Positions 18,701 through 27,468 of a stretch of DNA of 64,000 bases are shown piece after piece; the stretch's first letter is position 1, and each line of letters begins with the position of its first letter. Source of the DNA: a virus; IMG/VR virus record IMGVR_UViG_3300037010_002901, positions 1 through 64,000 of that record. One strand, written 5' to 3'. The position numbers and the translations under genes were made by a program. Under the pieces are notes generated by a model. That model did not search any database. It saw only the letters and a program-made list of their open reading frames with translations, and was not told where the DNA came from.

Positions 18701-19680
18701 GCAAGCTGGCTATCATTCATACTAAGTCCATCAAACATTAGCTTCATATCATCGAGCGCACCACCTGCGCCGTGAAGAAATGCACCGGTCATATTTTTGC
18801 CCCATTCAATAGGGTTATCCCCTTCTACTGAATATACTTTCACGCCATCTTTATCCGGGACAAATCCTACCGTATTTTGATACGCTTTAATTGAAGCCTG
18901 CATAGCTTGAGTTACTGCCTGATACTTTTCATGTGCTTCATTTCGGTCCTTATAATATTGAACTTGTTTATCAAAAAGATCTCCTACAGTAGCATTATCC
19001 GGTAGTCCAGCCCTTTTTGCCCTGTCATAAATAGTTTCCTTGATCGCTTGTTCTGGGTTCCCATTTACAGTTGCAGTTGGCTCATATTGCGGCGTCCCAT
19101 AAGATTGCAAAGCTGCGTCAGCTATTCGTTGCTTTCTTATGTCATCAATCTGAGCTTTCAAAATCTCTTTTCTTTTTGGGTCAGAGGCTTTGTCATATTG
19201 TTCCATCAAATTATTGATAGCCTGCAGTTGTGGCTCCTTGCCAATTGCCTCTATTGCTTGAGAAGTAGTGACTATCTTATCCAATGACTCATTAGCTGTT
19301 TTTTGAGTCTCTGGGTTGTTAAGAAACTTTCTAGTTTCTGCCATTGCGGTCTCAACTGCGGTCTCAACGGGGACTTTTGCTTTTTCCTCTTTTTTTTGCT
19401 TTTCAGCATAGTTATCCAAAGTTTTCTGCGCTTTTTCCGGTATTACCGGTTTATTTTTTGTGCCGATCGGCAGAGATTGATTTGCACTACCACTCCACTC
19501 GTATCCACCTTGAGAGGGCTGAGAAGATTGTTTTTTTATAGGCTGAGAAGAAACTTCGGGACCAGAATTTTTTTTTTCATTTGTGACCTCTGCATCGGAT
19601 GGTGGCACAAAGCTATTCTTAGCCGTAGTTTCTACTTCGGCATCAGATGGTGGTACGAATTTATTTTTGTCGTTTGGCAT
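12730..19680 (-). CDS. Giant internal virion (ejection)-type protein, 2316 aa
   Basis: N-terminus has two copies of FVPPSDAEV (residues 8-16 and 24-32). About residues 355-470 hold Gly/Ala-rich hydrophobic segments (GGVAPLAAGMVLGASTG, GGTQAVIGALMPG) that may insert in membranes. The middle 1000 residues are highly charged, helical and coiled-coil-like; around residue 1960-2100 more hydrophobic helices follow. The C-terminus resembles ends of large polyvalent phage proteins (FTDVMKAGIPKLRQTLP). Probably packaged in the head and ejected with DNA, as for crAss-like cargo proteins or T7 gp16. No lysozyme-type active site was recognised. TAATG overlap with the previous gene. Confidence 0.7.
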   Translation of the reverse strand: MPNDKNKFVPPSDAEVETTAKNSFVPPSDAEVTNEKKNSGPEVSSQPIKKQSSQPSQGGYEWSGSANQSLPIGTKNKPVIPEKAQKTLDNYAEKQKKEEKAKVPVETAVETAMAETRKFLNNPETQKTANESLDKIVTTSQAIEAIGKEPQLQAINNLMEQYDKASDPKRKEILKAQIDDIRKQRIADAALQSYGTPQYEPTATVNGNPEQAIKETIYDRAKRAGLPDNATVGDLFDKQVQYYKDRNEAHEKYQAVTQAMQASIKAYQNTVGFVPDKDGVKVYSVEGDNPIEWGKNMTGAFLHGAGGALDDMKLMFDGLSMNDSQLATELRRKQIMEMYLEPTESKGILAKSSEVLGGVAPLAAGMVLGASTGLPEAMIGATLMGAQGSGQGLYKGYVEAKNKGMSDKDAIAYAKDIALKEGGTQAVIGALMPGVSGKLESLVLPETEYAALKQFLLSGAGTSSIFGAGQVVQNLLEGKDPTTDVEKAVYSGAFLHVLTGMVSSGLKLPKNIKDIYDVAIARRLPEIEQPINDGIKAGTIDYAQGMKVLNDAKQTSEIIKKLPPDWTAEELMVAKPYQEKIDQLHTSLKLANSEAVKTDIQNKIDQAGQDMIQAVGQHRTERESLKVEKGKTLLKDDELLSAYVDSEPTLSKEREDIAGMKDDELRKQRLESFKEKAADLMPEKFVDDFTEKKDAEEEKAAEKVKERAETPAQEASEPVQEKSEEPRKSETEKTDNPVKQEIKPAEEPYSPARVKEIKSKLKRATKKYEDTNAALEKNGGQAQIDIFGNREGDKQLFDDNLSEQRKIVEGHRKKMVELQTEIDRMESKKPDEQLPGQQEIFNGGKEQKESNKQLTAAEPDTPRQMILQYFASGGRIHTDSMRSETGFGAADRDGAMRAREELNKRIWAHSKDAPVMDDLVQQFKRHWESEHGGQLDDQEIRAEINDVLTGHEGKSSMLSELQKDFEHENGSIMNTRQERADYQFEKYAAKYIPEEFMKEAEAEYAKADEAIQKQMESADNDWWDSLSEEEKNSIFDDYERAKSQEVLGSSVAGAEKSNSEKSSGQGTQNENSETKSETDGQKQTGEVDTGKGRSKSETNSEEPDIKKTDITREKVSEALEELTRSLGGILDISAEKKPEVIAALYKAAKAIVEHTGATIEEAISTVLQKLKDKYGDKITEDEIKGLDSDLRSEFRDDEDTRKTGARKELTEKELDDLGLDPVEKDAVRRRPDTFAKAKHDVEIGDFNVGKFIGDRIGEINDGKQIHLTDYETDALVYHKAKLLNFSHEITKDIAEAKSKGDEAGQKEGWQKLAVINDEFSDTAKVLKRGLSTAGRTLRSAKDEIASDYTFLGQMAQIKAEHDTVSPDTEKVIFEQTTKIKELQKELDDLQKRRKAKSDGDTVEQTKKSVRGNRIRSKEDIQAERKEIVSKIKERTAALLHKAATASGAAKSLAMDDETTSDIAKEIAPLVYDLFKGYVEEALGDAKGAAAKIELPEIVEKIKNELADVKDLSERHIRDAISGYGKIKETRTKTELQSQVERLKKEAKELSIKEDVKSGDIYPPEDTRILKNIEAQIRKLQDKINAGDFSKTSSREIPEIAKSAKEALDTLRKAYKDAEYQAVKDAKIKDPRDQAAIQRMTKQIEDLAKSIEAIDKGTYVESGKKMPVVLSAEGQKIKEALDQSKEEFKNRKAAAIEAGELPDPRGKAKLTRLKNTIGKIEEKIKNGDYSKEERKPPVPLTPEMHQIQAKINAAKDKIDLERAKLDYAAKPGWQKAVDWIPRLNRFNILTSPKIIGKLIAAGAWQLSVTPLRKSIQTGLGKTVLKSVAEKAPTEGRLSVKQLAENYNQLMKKAFYKDIPNTFKEGKSEIYGFGTERKSIPTEPTHFTDYVNNSHAVAKLLPFRSEYYASRQAATEYAIRQGWDLNDLATENTIHTLALDNAERNIFKSPNAVSKKYQGMIDNLKTTGTIGYMAATALDVIFPVKTIPLNIMKDLSSYVGGGAAAYGRVKKVGGVEHLSAEDADYVMRNAGKNIVGAIGIAAAYGLASSAFGGLYHKGDVIHADDQEKESYRVTVAGKEIDVPAWALHHPVIIGTMIGADVKKQMQDGEKEMKHVDLSTAIGKSTISVLESIPFLSGPANLFEAARDKKDPAHKLNIWAAKEVRNIAEPSVVQHYAKEHDVDEFGNKIRRKEDSFTDVMKAGIPKLRQTLPESMNLYYKDKVNKNIRDFAAQNPDADQEQIINHYEENMPDKYKSGAGLTKKKVKNMADEARLGDDQIHFKRMKAAEQADMWKKLTPDQKERYKELLHKSNKGLTDED

Positions 19681-21374
19681 TACTTATTTTTCTTTTTGAT
19701 ATACATGATACCATCGGGGCCCATTACTTTATCACCTGGTTTGGCCACCTTCCATTGAGAATCAAACTCTGCTTGAGTCGTTGCTTTTGCCGGAGTAGCT
19801 GGCTTGCTATTGCCAGGTATATATGTACTTGCCTTTTTGATAAGACTTGCTGCACGTTGAATCACACTTGGTGAGTTATTCGCTCCTTCTATGGAAGACT
19901 CTACTTTTGCGTCCGGCGCTAGTACTTGGGGACCATATGTGTTTTCAACATATTTTTTGTTGTTATACCCCATACCTGGCTCAAACTCTTTCTTGCCTGC
20001 TTTTTCTACTCCTTTCCAAGAAGAAGACACGTCTTTTGATCCGTTGTTTTTTAATATCGGAGACATATAATCTTGTATGAACTTGCTTTTTGGCATTTCT
20101 ACAAATGGATCTGGTGTTTTTTTCTTTTTAAATGCTTCTTCACTCAGGTTTGTATAGACCTTTATCCGATCAGGATTACTCACGTCCACCTTAGTAATAT
20201 ACTCTGGAACTTGGCGACCTTCTGCATTCAGCCATATGCCTACTTTCTCGCCAGTAAGATCAGCGGCAATTGTATTGCCCTGTTCATCCTGATACGTCTC
20301 CCCCCTGCCAGCCAAAGAGTTTTGTACTCTATGGTATTGAGCTATTCCAAGTTCTTCTTCCTTCTGCTGATCTAAACCTTTATTGGCTGCATGAACTGCT
20401 ACTTTTCTGTTTGCCGCTATGTCAGCATCTTCATGAGAATTTTTATATGCCTTAGTCATCCACGGTTTTATTCTATAACTAGCATATATCTCTTCGGGCT
20501 TTACATATCTGCCTGTTTCCTGCAAAATTTTATCTGACTGTAGATATGCTTGGCGGGTCAGTGGAGCATTTACCGGATTGTTCATTTCATCGACAAAGTG
20601 CTTGTATGCTTTTGGGTCACTAATGACCGCAGCGGCAAATTGCTCTCTCCCGCTTGTGCCGGGAATAGGATTTCCGTCTTTATCTTTTTGAGCTGGGCTG
20701 TCTGTACCTTCATACCTTACTTTGTTGCTTCCTTGGTTTTCCTCCCACTCAGTTTTCTTGTTTTTTGTAAGATCATTTAGGTATTTGTTTACATCCCATT
20801 TGTCTGCTGGGTCCAAAAGAGTACTGCCGAGCTGTACACGCGGATGCTTACCAGATAGATAGTCAGACATTGGAATTGTAGCCGCTGTTCTCAGGTTTGT
20901 TTCTGAACTGGGATGAAAATTTAAACCTTTATCATTTTGAAATTGCTTGCCTTCATCGGCAATTTGTTTTTGAAGACCCGAAGAAGTATTGATCAATACT
21001 TTTTGAGCATTCATCATGGCACTAACCTTCTGATATTCCTCTGCATTCTTTGGGTCAAATGGATCTTTATCGCTTGCATATGCCTGTGTGACATATTTAT
21101 TTATGACATCTTGCGCCTCTAAGACTGGGTTTTTATCAATAGGGCGAATACCTGACGGGTCTACTTGTACGTCCAAAATTGCTTTTTTTCGCCGTTCAAT
21201 TTCTTTTTGCTCGTCCGCCGCCTTTTGATTTTGCCAGTCAATGTTTCTCTGAGCGGCTTTCTCCATAGCCATTTGGCTCTCATGGCCATGCTCGTCAGCA
21301 GGCACAAATGCACCTACACCGACGCCAGCTACATTCTGACCATAATCATCCCAATTTAATATTTGTCCGTTCAT
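19680..21374 (-). CDS. Putative internal virion protein, 564 aa
   Basis: Hydrophilic, Lys/Glu/Gln-rich, mostly helical N-terminal half with Asn/Pro-rich linkers. It lies between the 272-aa and 2316-aa genes, both internal-virion-like, and its stop overlaps the start of the giant gene by one base. Role as a cargo or ejection protein is inferred from order and composition. Confidence 0.55.
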   Translation of the reverse strand: MNGQILNWDDYGQNVAGVGVGAFVPADEHGHESQMAMEKAAQRNIDWQNQKAADEQKEIERRKKAILDVQVDPSGIRPIDKNPVLEAQDVINKYVTQAYASDKDPFDPKNAEEYQKVSAMMNAQKVLINTSSGLQKQIADEGKQFQNDKGLNFHPSSETNLRTAATIPMSDYLSGKHPRVQLGSTLLDPADKWDVNKYLNDLTKNKKTEWEENQGSNKVRYEGTDSPAQKDKDGNPIPGTSGREQFAAAVISDPKAYKHFVDEMNNPVNAPLTRQAYLQSDKILQETGRYVKPEEIYASYRIKPWMTKAYKNSHEDADIAANRKVAVHAANKGLDQQKEEELGIAQYHRVQNSLAGRGETYQDEQGNTIAADLTGEKVGIWLNAEGRQVPEYITKVDVSNPDRIKVYTNLSEEAFKKKKTPDPFVEMPKSKFIQDYMSPILKNNGSKDVSSSWKGVEKAGKKEFEPGMGYNNKKYVENTYGPQVLAPDAKVESSIEGANNSPSVIQRAASLIKKASTYIPGNSKPATPAKATTQAEFDSQWKVAKPGDKVMGPDGIMYIKKKNK

Positions 21375-21383
21375 TCCAGATAT

Positions 21384-22202
21384 TTATCTCATAATACTTC
21401 CAATGCCCCCTAAGCCCCAGTTCATATTGGATGGAGACTGGGAAATATCAATAGGAACATTAGACCCTGATAAGTTTGAATAGTCTGAGCCATCTCCTTG
21501 TTGCGCATTACTGCCATCAACACGATTTGCGAAATAAGATTCATCGCCGCCAGATGTTGGGTTTACAACTGGACTGGTCGTAGATGGACTGCCACCGATC
21601 GGCACTCCCATTCCTATCATTGCCCCATTGGTAGCTAAACCGAGAACCCCGCCTACTGTATTTTTTATAGCCCCATATTTATTTGCTGTAGCTGCGTTTG
21701 ACAGTGCCCCGGCCTGAGAGTTAAGTTTTGCCTGTTGCATTCTTTTTATAGTCTCAAGATTGTTCTTTTCAGACCCTACTTGCCACATAGTATTAACCAA
21801 ACTATTTACGTTGTTTTCATGAGCCTGAGCATCTTGCTCGGCAAGTGCTACTTTTGAGGCATTGCTACTATTATTCATACCTGATATGGTTCCCAATAAG
21901 TCACTGCCACTACCGGATGCCTCTCTTGCTGCACGAATTGAGTTTCCTAGGTGCTCGTCAAGTTGAGAATTATACGCATTAATATTTGCAATGCCATGAT
22001 TTGCCAAAGCGGTTTTTAAATCCAGCGCTTGTTGAAATTCTTTTTGCAATGGACCTGTGGTGAGGTGCGCAGATGTATCAGATAGTTTCTTAGCCTGATC
22101 TTGCTGTTTTTTTGCAAGAGCCGCTTGAGAGAACGAATTTGCAAGGGTTCCGAAAGAATCTAAAATCCCCCCAAAAGCTGAACTTGTGCCGATTCCGTCC
22201 AT
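21384..22202 (-). CDS. Putative internal virion/ejection protein, 272 aa
   Basis: Gln/Ala/Asn-rich helical protein (AALAKKQQDQAKKLSD) with a Gly-rich hydrophobic segment (TVGGVLGLATNGAMIGMGVP) and a Ser/Gly/Asn-rich tail. This layout resembles small ejection proteins such as T7 gp14. It is encoded downstream of the muzzle-like gene, where such proteins often lie. Confidence 0.6.
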   Translation of the reverse strand: MDGIGTSSAFGGILDSFGTLANSFSQAALAKKQQDQAKKLSDTSAHLTTGPLQKEFQQALDLKTALANHGIANINAYNSQLDEHLGNSIRAAREASGSGSDLLGTISGMNNSSNASKVALAEQDAQAHENNVNSLVNTMWQVGSEKNNLETIKRMQQAKLNSQAGALSNAATANKYGAIKNTVGGVLGLATNGAMIGMGVPIGGSPSTTSPVVNPTSGGDESYFANRVDGSNAQQGDGSDYSNLSGSNVPIDISQSPSNMNWGLGGIGSIMR

Positions 22203-22237
22203 AGATATCTTGTTTAGGTTACACCAAAAGTAACAAA

Positions 22238-25200
22238 TTATTTTATTTGTCCCTTAGAAGACGAATACATAACACGAATTTCCCTTAGTGATACTTTGTC
22301 GTTGCTTGGGTTTTCTACATCTACAGTAAGCGAGTTACTTTGCAAAATATTTCCTTCCAACAAAGGATATGTTTTGTTGAGAGTATTCACATCCCGAAGA
22401 AAAAAAGCGTGCCAAAACTGGAACCACCTTTCAAAATTTCTATTTGGTATGTTTGATTCCTGACCCACTATGTTGGTTACACTTGAGCAAAACCAATCAA
22501 ATAAACCATTATCCTGCCTTTGATCAAGTAGAATTGCCCACCAGTTTTTTATTTCCTTCGGAAGAATATTGAAAACAAACCGTATTAAACTAGAGTATTT
22601 CACTCCATAAAACCTATTCATCCCTGCCGGAGTATTGTCTTTGTCATGAATCCACAATGACCCGTTTTTGAATGAGATCAGTTCTTTGGAGAAATTTCCA
22701 TAGTAATCTGGCAGGAAGGAATATGTAGAACACCATTTATTTTTTGGCTCGCAAAATGATATTGTAACTCCTGTACCTTTGCTATATAAAGTTGCATTTA
22801 TGAACGCGTCAGATATACCATTCACTAAAACAGTAAGTGTATTTCCAGATATATATGATACCGTACCTTTTATACGCTGGTATTGACCACTGTGCATATG
22901 TGTGCCACTTATTCCCACTATGTCTCCAAGTACTATTCCCAAAGAGGAAACCAAAACATTCAAATTTACATTTACAGTTTTCCTAATAGGATTATAAAAA
23001 GTGCTTGATATTTTTGTTTCTACCGTTGGGTAAATAGTCATAATATACTCTTCATATGCTTTGTCAAAAGCTGAGGGAGAGCTCCAAATTTCAACGCCCC
23101 TGTATCTATTAAAAAACCCCTTGGCATTGTAATTTGATATTTGATGAAATCCATTGCTGCTATATCTCCATGCAAGACCCTGGTTTGCATCCCAGCCATA
23201 CACATACCCTTGCCATTGCCTAATACTTTCAGGATTTTGACTTCCATACTCCGCCTCAAATGCTCGTGTATTTCCGAAGAATGAGTCCGTGACCTGCATC
23301 AAACCTTGACCGCCTTGATCTCTTGCTAAAATAGCGCCAAGATATATAGATGTGTTTTTATTGTCACAGACAATTAATAAAACTTGCCCTATCAACATAA
23401 ACCGTCTAATCTCTCCATTGGAAATGCTGATGTCGTCTTTATCATTAAGGGGCTCAAAGCTACTCAGCCCATTAAGTTGAGTGCCGGCAATAAATACATT
23501 GGACAACCTAAGTTTCGTTGGATAATGTTGCTGCTTAAAATATGGGTCCGAAATCCCCACTCGACCTATATCCCAAGATTTACTATTGAAGAAATCGGAC
23601 AACCCTCGATCTTCTATCAAATAATTTGTTGACTCGAAAATATAGTGAGCTGGGTCATTTACAAGATACTGTCGTCTTCTCCAATATGTATCTCCGCATG
23701 TAAGAACAATAGGGTTTTGAGTAAAGTCATTATTATCGCTGCCCGGATTAGTACATAGAAACGTTTCCCCTACTTCATAAAATATCAGCTTGTCTTGCTC
23801 GACGGTTGTTTTTGGATGAAGTACTTCAAATAGTATTCCTGCAGATAGCTCAGGCAATGACACAGAATTTCTGACAATGATAGATTGCAATACTGAGTCA
23901 TACCCTGTGACATCTAACTCATAAAGCTGAGTATATTTCACACCGTTCGCATCTGAAATCAATCTTATTCTATCTCCAGCTTGGTAGCTATATGCCAATA
24001 CTGAATCTGGATTAGATCGCTGAAAATCCACAAGGTTTTTCAAACTTATATAAATGTTTGTTGCATCGCCGGCTTGATACGAAGATACTACCGGCTTTAC
24101 ATAAGTTGATGTTGGTGTAGTTGTACTGACTGACGATACAATATTACCTCCGGAGATGGTATTAGTAGTGAGTACCGTGTTTGCACCAGCGTTCTCCGCC
24201 GAACTATATCCTATATTGCTTACATAGGTGATTTCGTTTGCCATCCATACAAGGTAATCAGATTCATACTGATTCAAAGCAAGCAAAATTTGGTAGGACA
24301 CAGCAAATTTAGACGGCTTGAAATTCAATTTTACTGTAGTTTTTACTTTGCCGTACTTATAGGTACCCACTGGATATTGATCAGGGTAGTAATCGTGCAG
24401 ATCCTCGGTAATGAATGGAATAGTAAATATGCACTTTTGATTCGTCATAACCGTATTAACGCGGCCTGCTGCATCATACTCCCTGTACCCAACTTGGTAG
24501 ACCCCACCCCTCTTTAATGATTTGCCAAAGGGATCATAATTTGCAATTAGACTATACCCTGCAGCAGCATATGTTGCTGGCATAGTCAGAAACCGGATGG
24601 CTTGCGGGTTATTATTTATATTATTGGTCGTGCCATTATACTGAATGATAAGGTCTGAAAATAATCTATGGGGAGTAGAAAGATCGATATATCCCAATAC
24701 TACAGAATAGACCAATAATTTGTAATATCCATCAACATCGGTAGTCACTACCCTTCCGCAATATCCAAATATTACAGTAGCTCCAGATATGCCATTACCT
24801 TGGGAATCTACAAACCTCCCTGTGATCGTGGTGCTCATAGAGTTTATCGCTACAGCGTCGGACACGCAGAAGAGAAATTGATATGCTTTTTTTACATCTG
24901 GGAAATTTATGCCCCCTACTTGAGTTGATATATCGACACTTGAAGCCGACAATATCGCATTATCTATGTCTTGCAGGATTGAATTACTAATGAATGGTAC
25001 AAGGGTTTTTGTATCATATAAATAGTTCGTGCCCGCTATGTAAGCAATTCTAAATCTGAACTTAAAACTCCCCTCTATGTCAGGGCTATCTTGCTCAAAG
25101 TTCCATATTGCTCTGTAGAAATACCCATTGTGATCTATGACAGACGTATATGTCGTTCCTGCTATTCCAGTATCTATTCCAGTAGCAACCATTTCAAATA

Positions 25201-27436
25201 TTTGCCCTTCTATCCTTGGCGCTTGACTTACTATGTTCGCAGATGAACCAGTTTGCGATGTGTCTACTAAATATCCACTGACAGATACATCCGACAATGC
25301 TGGTTGTAAACTTCGGCAGTCTTCAACTACAAATTCTCCTATAAATACATCGGAGTTCGTAACTTCAATTTCTATTTCTTTTTTTGTGAAATCATACCCA
25401 GTAAATACCCCGCCCACAAATGGACTTATATTTCTAACATTCGTAGATGTTGTTTGATACCTTCTGCCGTTGTTTAAGTCATATGCTGCACCTTTGCCTA
25501 ATACGTCTCCAAATGAGCACCAGTGGGAAGCAAGGCGAACTATATGCTTGCCTTTTTTTACTTTAATTTTGAATTTCTGTATGACATCAATATTTGTATA
25601 TCCTTCACTCAGAAAAGATTGAATTGTGCTAACATTATCTGCATTTATGACACCCCCGCCATCCGTAGGCAGATATACACCGGCATTGAATGCCCCGCTT
25701 GTTCCTTTTTTTAATTGCACTTGAGTTGAAACTCCATAAAAATCTGTTCCAGCGGAGTATGCTACCCAACCTGCAAGTGGAATGAGCTGATCTAAGTTAT
25801 CTGCCTTATCGCTGTAATGATAGCCACTGTTGTTATTATAAGTCATACCTCCCCACTGAGGATACTTTTCGTATGTCAGAGGGCTTGCTGGATCTGCAGG
25901 AGTATATTTATAAATTGGCTGTAACATTTGTGCAATGCTTGGCGCGGTATTGGGAGATGTTTTAAGTACGTTCCCTGATAGCATATCCATCATAAAGTTG
26001 AATATCCTGATCTGCCCGTAGATATAATAGTATGTATCATCACCATCATCAAAATCATGTGAAACCTCTATATTTACACAATCAACTGCGTCATAATTTT
26101 CTGTAATCCCACCCATGACCAAGTGATTATTAACAAATTTCTGAGAACTGTTTTGTATTGGTACTACGTCATATTCCTTCGCAGCTAAAGCAGCATCAAT
26201 AGAGTTTGAAACTGTATTGTTATAGAAGTCGTAATATCCACTTAGTACTCCATTTTCAAATTGAAGAAGATCACAGATATCAAGTAATGCCACTTCTCTC
26301 CAATCGCCCACGTTATCATTTGCGTCAGCCTTTACAAATATCGCAACGCGGGTTATCAATCCTATATTCTCTACGAATTTTGGATCATTGAAGTCAATGT
26401 GCAGGTAGTTGTATATGCTCAGTTGTAGCCCATCATTAGCAGTTTCATTTATGGGAACTTGGCTGATTGGTCCCAATGCCGACTGTTCAAAATCATCATA
26501 CTGGTATTGAATTCTGAATTGGAATACAGTATTTTTTATATTGTTGTATTTCTTACTGCTGTCTATTGCAAAGGTGGATACCGGTGATAAGACTGGTGGA
26601 TATTTGCAAAGATCAGTCATCCGTTCAGTAAAATTTTCTCCGTACCAATTTATCGGAACTGTCAATATATCATTTGCAATAAAAAAGGCATTTACTTTGT
26701 TGGCTTGCACTTCAGTAATATCTATGCTGCAGTCACAGGCGCTCGCTGTCACATACGTCTTCATAGTCGCATCCGCGTTGATGGCATTCGCTAGATATTC
26801 AAGTAGTAATGCTTTACTTGTAATCTGAGGCTGTGACCTTGTATCAATAGTCAGCGTATAAATTGACTGAGTTGTGCCAACTTGATTTATGTTGAAAAAA
26901 AACCTAGTTTGAAAATTGGTATAGTTTACTGGAAGATAGCAAGTCCAAGTTTTGAATTTATTTGTAATTTCCGCTTTTGTAGCATTTATTTTACGCGACT
27001 TAATATTATCAGTCCAGTAAATCATAACGCCCTGCTTACTTCCTCTTACGACATCTACAGAGGTTATTAAGGTGTCCTGCTCCCACTTCCAATCATATGT
27101 AGCCACAAGATTAATCGAGCCATAAGTAGAATCCGCACTTGGGATATAATGAAGAATTTTATGTTTTGAGTCTGCCGCCCATAAGAAGTAAAAAACACTT
27201 TTGTCAGTGTCGTCCTCTGCTGTTCCAATGCACTTGTGATAGATATTTTGAAGATCATACTGAACTAAAATATTTCCCTTAAGGTTTGACGCTGCACTCT
27301 CGTTGTTCTCATAGGAATATGAATTCCTGATATTAACTGCATATCTGTAATCACCCTCTCCGGTATTTATCTTGATATCTACACTATCAAAATCCATGCC
27401 TCCGATTGGCTCTATTGATGCTATTGGATGCGCCAT
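22238..27436 (-). CDS. Muzzle/tail-stabilisation-type structural protein, 1732 aa
   Basis: Very large beta-rich protein beginning with an early propeller-like region (repeated FYFLWAADSKHKILHY, VMIYWTDNIKSRKIN). About residues 867-935 resemble a carboxypeptidase-regulatory-like beta sandwich (ITGRFVDSQGNGISGATVIF ... TDVDGYY). Position after head-neck genes and before ejection proteins fits the muzzle protein of crAss-like phages or P22 gp10-type tail stabilisation protein. The assignment is by context and look, not by alignment. Confidence 0.65.
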   Translation of the reverse strand: MAHPIASIEPIGGMDFDSVDIKINTGEGDYRYAVNIRNSYSYENNESAASNLKGNILVQYDLQNIYHKCIGTAEDDTDKSVFYFLWAADSKHKILHYIPSADSTYGSINLVATYDWKWEQDTLITSVDVVRGSKQGVMIYWTDNIKSRKINATKAEITNKFKTWTCYLPVNYTNFQTRFFFNINQVGTTQSIYTLTIDTRSQPQITSKALLLEYLANAINADATMKTYVTASACDCSIDITEVQANKVNAFFIANDILTVPINWYGENFTERMTDLCKYPPVLSPVSTFAIDSSKKYNNIKNTVFQFRIQYQYDDFEQSALGPISQVPINETANDGLQLSIYNYLHIDFNDPKFVENIGLITRVAIFVKADANDNVGDWREVALLDICDLLQFENGVLSGYYDFYNNTVSNSIDAALAAKEYDVVPIQNSSQKFVNNHLVMGGITENYDAVDCVNIEVSHDFDDGDDTYYYIYGQIRIFNFMMDMLSGNVLKTSPNTAPSIAQMLQPIYKYTPADPASPLTYEKYPQWGGMTYNNNSGYHYSDKADNLDQLIPLAGWVAYSAGTDFYGVSTQVQLKKGTSGAFNAGVYLPTDGGGVINADNVSTIQSFLSEGYTNIDVIQKFKIKVKKGKHIVRLASHWCSFGDVLGKGAAYDLNNGRRYQTTSTNVRNISPFVGGVFTGYDFTKKEIEIEVTNSDVFIGEFVVEDCRSLQPALSDVSVSGYLVDTSQTGSSANIVSQAPRIEGQIFEMVATGIDTGIAGTTYTSVIDHNGYFYRAIWNFEQDSPDIEGSFKFRFRIAYIAGTNYLYDTKTLVPFISNSILQDIDNAILSASSVDISTQVGGINFPDVKKAYQFLFCVSDAVAINSMSTTITGRFVDSQGNGISGATVIFGYCGRVVTTDVDGYYKLLVYSVVLGYIDLSTPHRLFSDLIIQYNGTTNNINNNPQAIRFLTMPATYAAAGYSLIANYDPFGKSLKRGGVYQVGYREYDAAGRVNTVMTNQKCIFTIPFITEDLHDYYPDQYPVGTYKYGKVKTTVKLNFKPSKFAVSYQILLALNQYESDYLVWMANEITYVSNIGYSSAENAGANTVLTTNTISGGNIVSSVSTTTPTSTYVKPVVSSYQAGDATNIYISLKNLVDFQRSNPDSVLAYSYQAGDRIRLISDANGVKYTQLYELDVTGYDSVLQSIIVRNSVSLPELSAGILFEVLHPKTTVEQDKLIFYEVGETFLCTNPGSDNNDFTQNPIVLTCGDTYWRRRQYLVNDPAHYIFESTNYLIEDRGLSDFFNSKSWDIGRVGISDPYFKQQHYPTKLRLSNVFIAGTQLNGLSSFEPLNDKDDISISNGEIRRFMLIGQVLLIVCDNKNTSIYLGAILARDQGGQGLMQVTDSFFGNTRAFEAEYGSQNPESIRQWQGYVYGWDANQGLAWRYSSNGFHQISNYNAKGFFNRYRGVEIWSSPSAFDKAYEEYIMTIYPTVETKISSTFYNPIRKTVNVNLNVLVSSLGIVLGDIVGISGTHMHSGQYQRIKGTVSYISGNTLTVLVNGISDAFINATLYSKGTGVTISFCEPKNKWCSTYSFLPDYYGNFSKELISFKNGSLWIHDKDNTPAGMNRFYGVKYSSLIRFVFNILPKEIKNWWAILLDQRQDNGLFDWFCSSVTNIVGQESNIPNRNFERWFQFWHAFFLRDVNTLNKTYPLLEGNILQSNSLTVDVENPSNDKVSLREIRVMYSSSKGQIK

Positions 27437-27468
27437 TACTTATGTTTTGAAAAATAAAAAATAAAATA

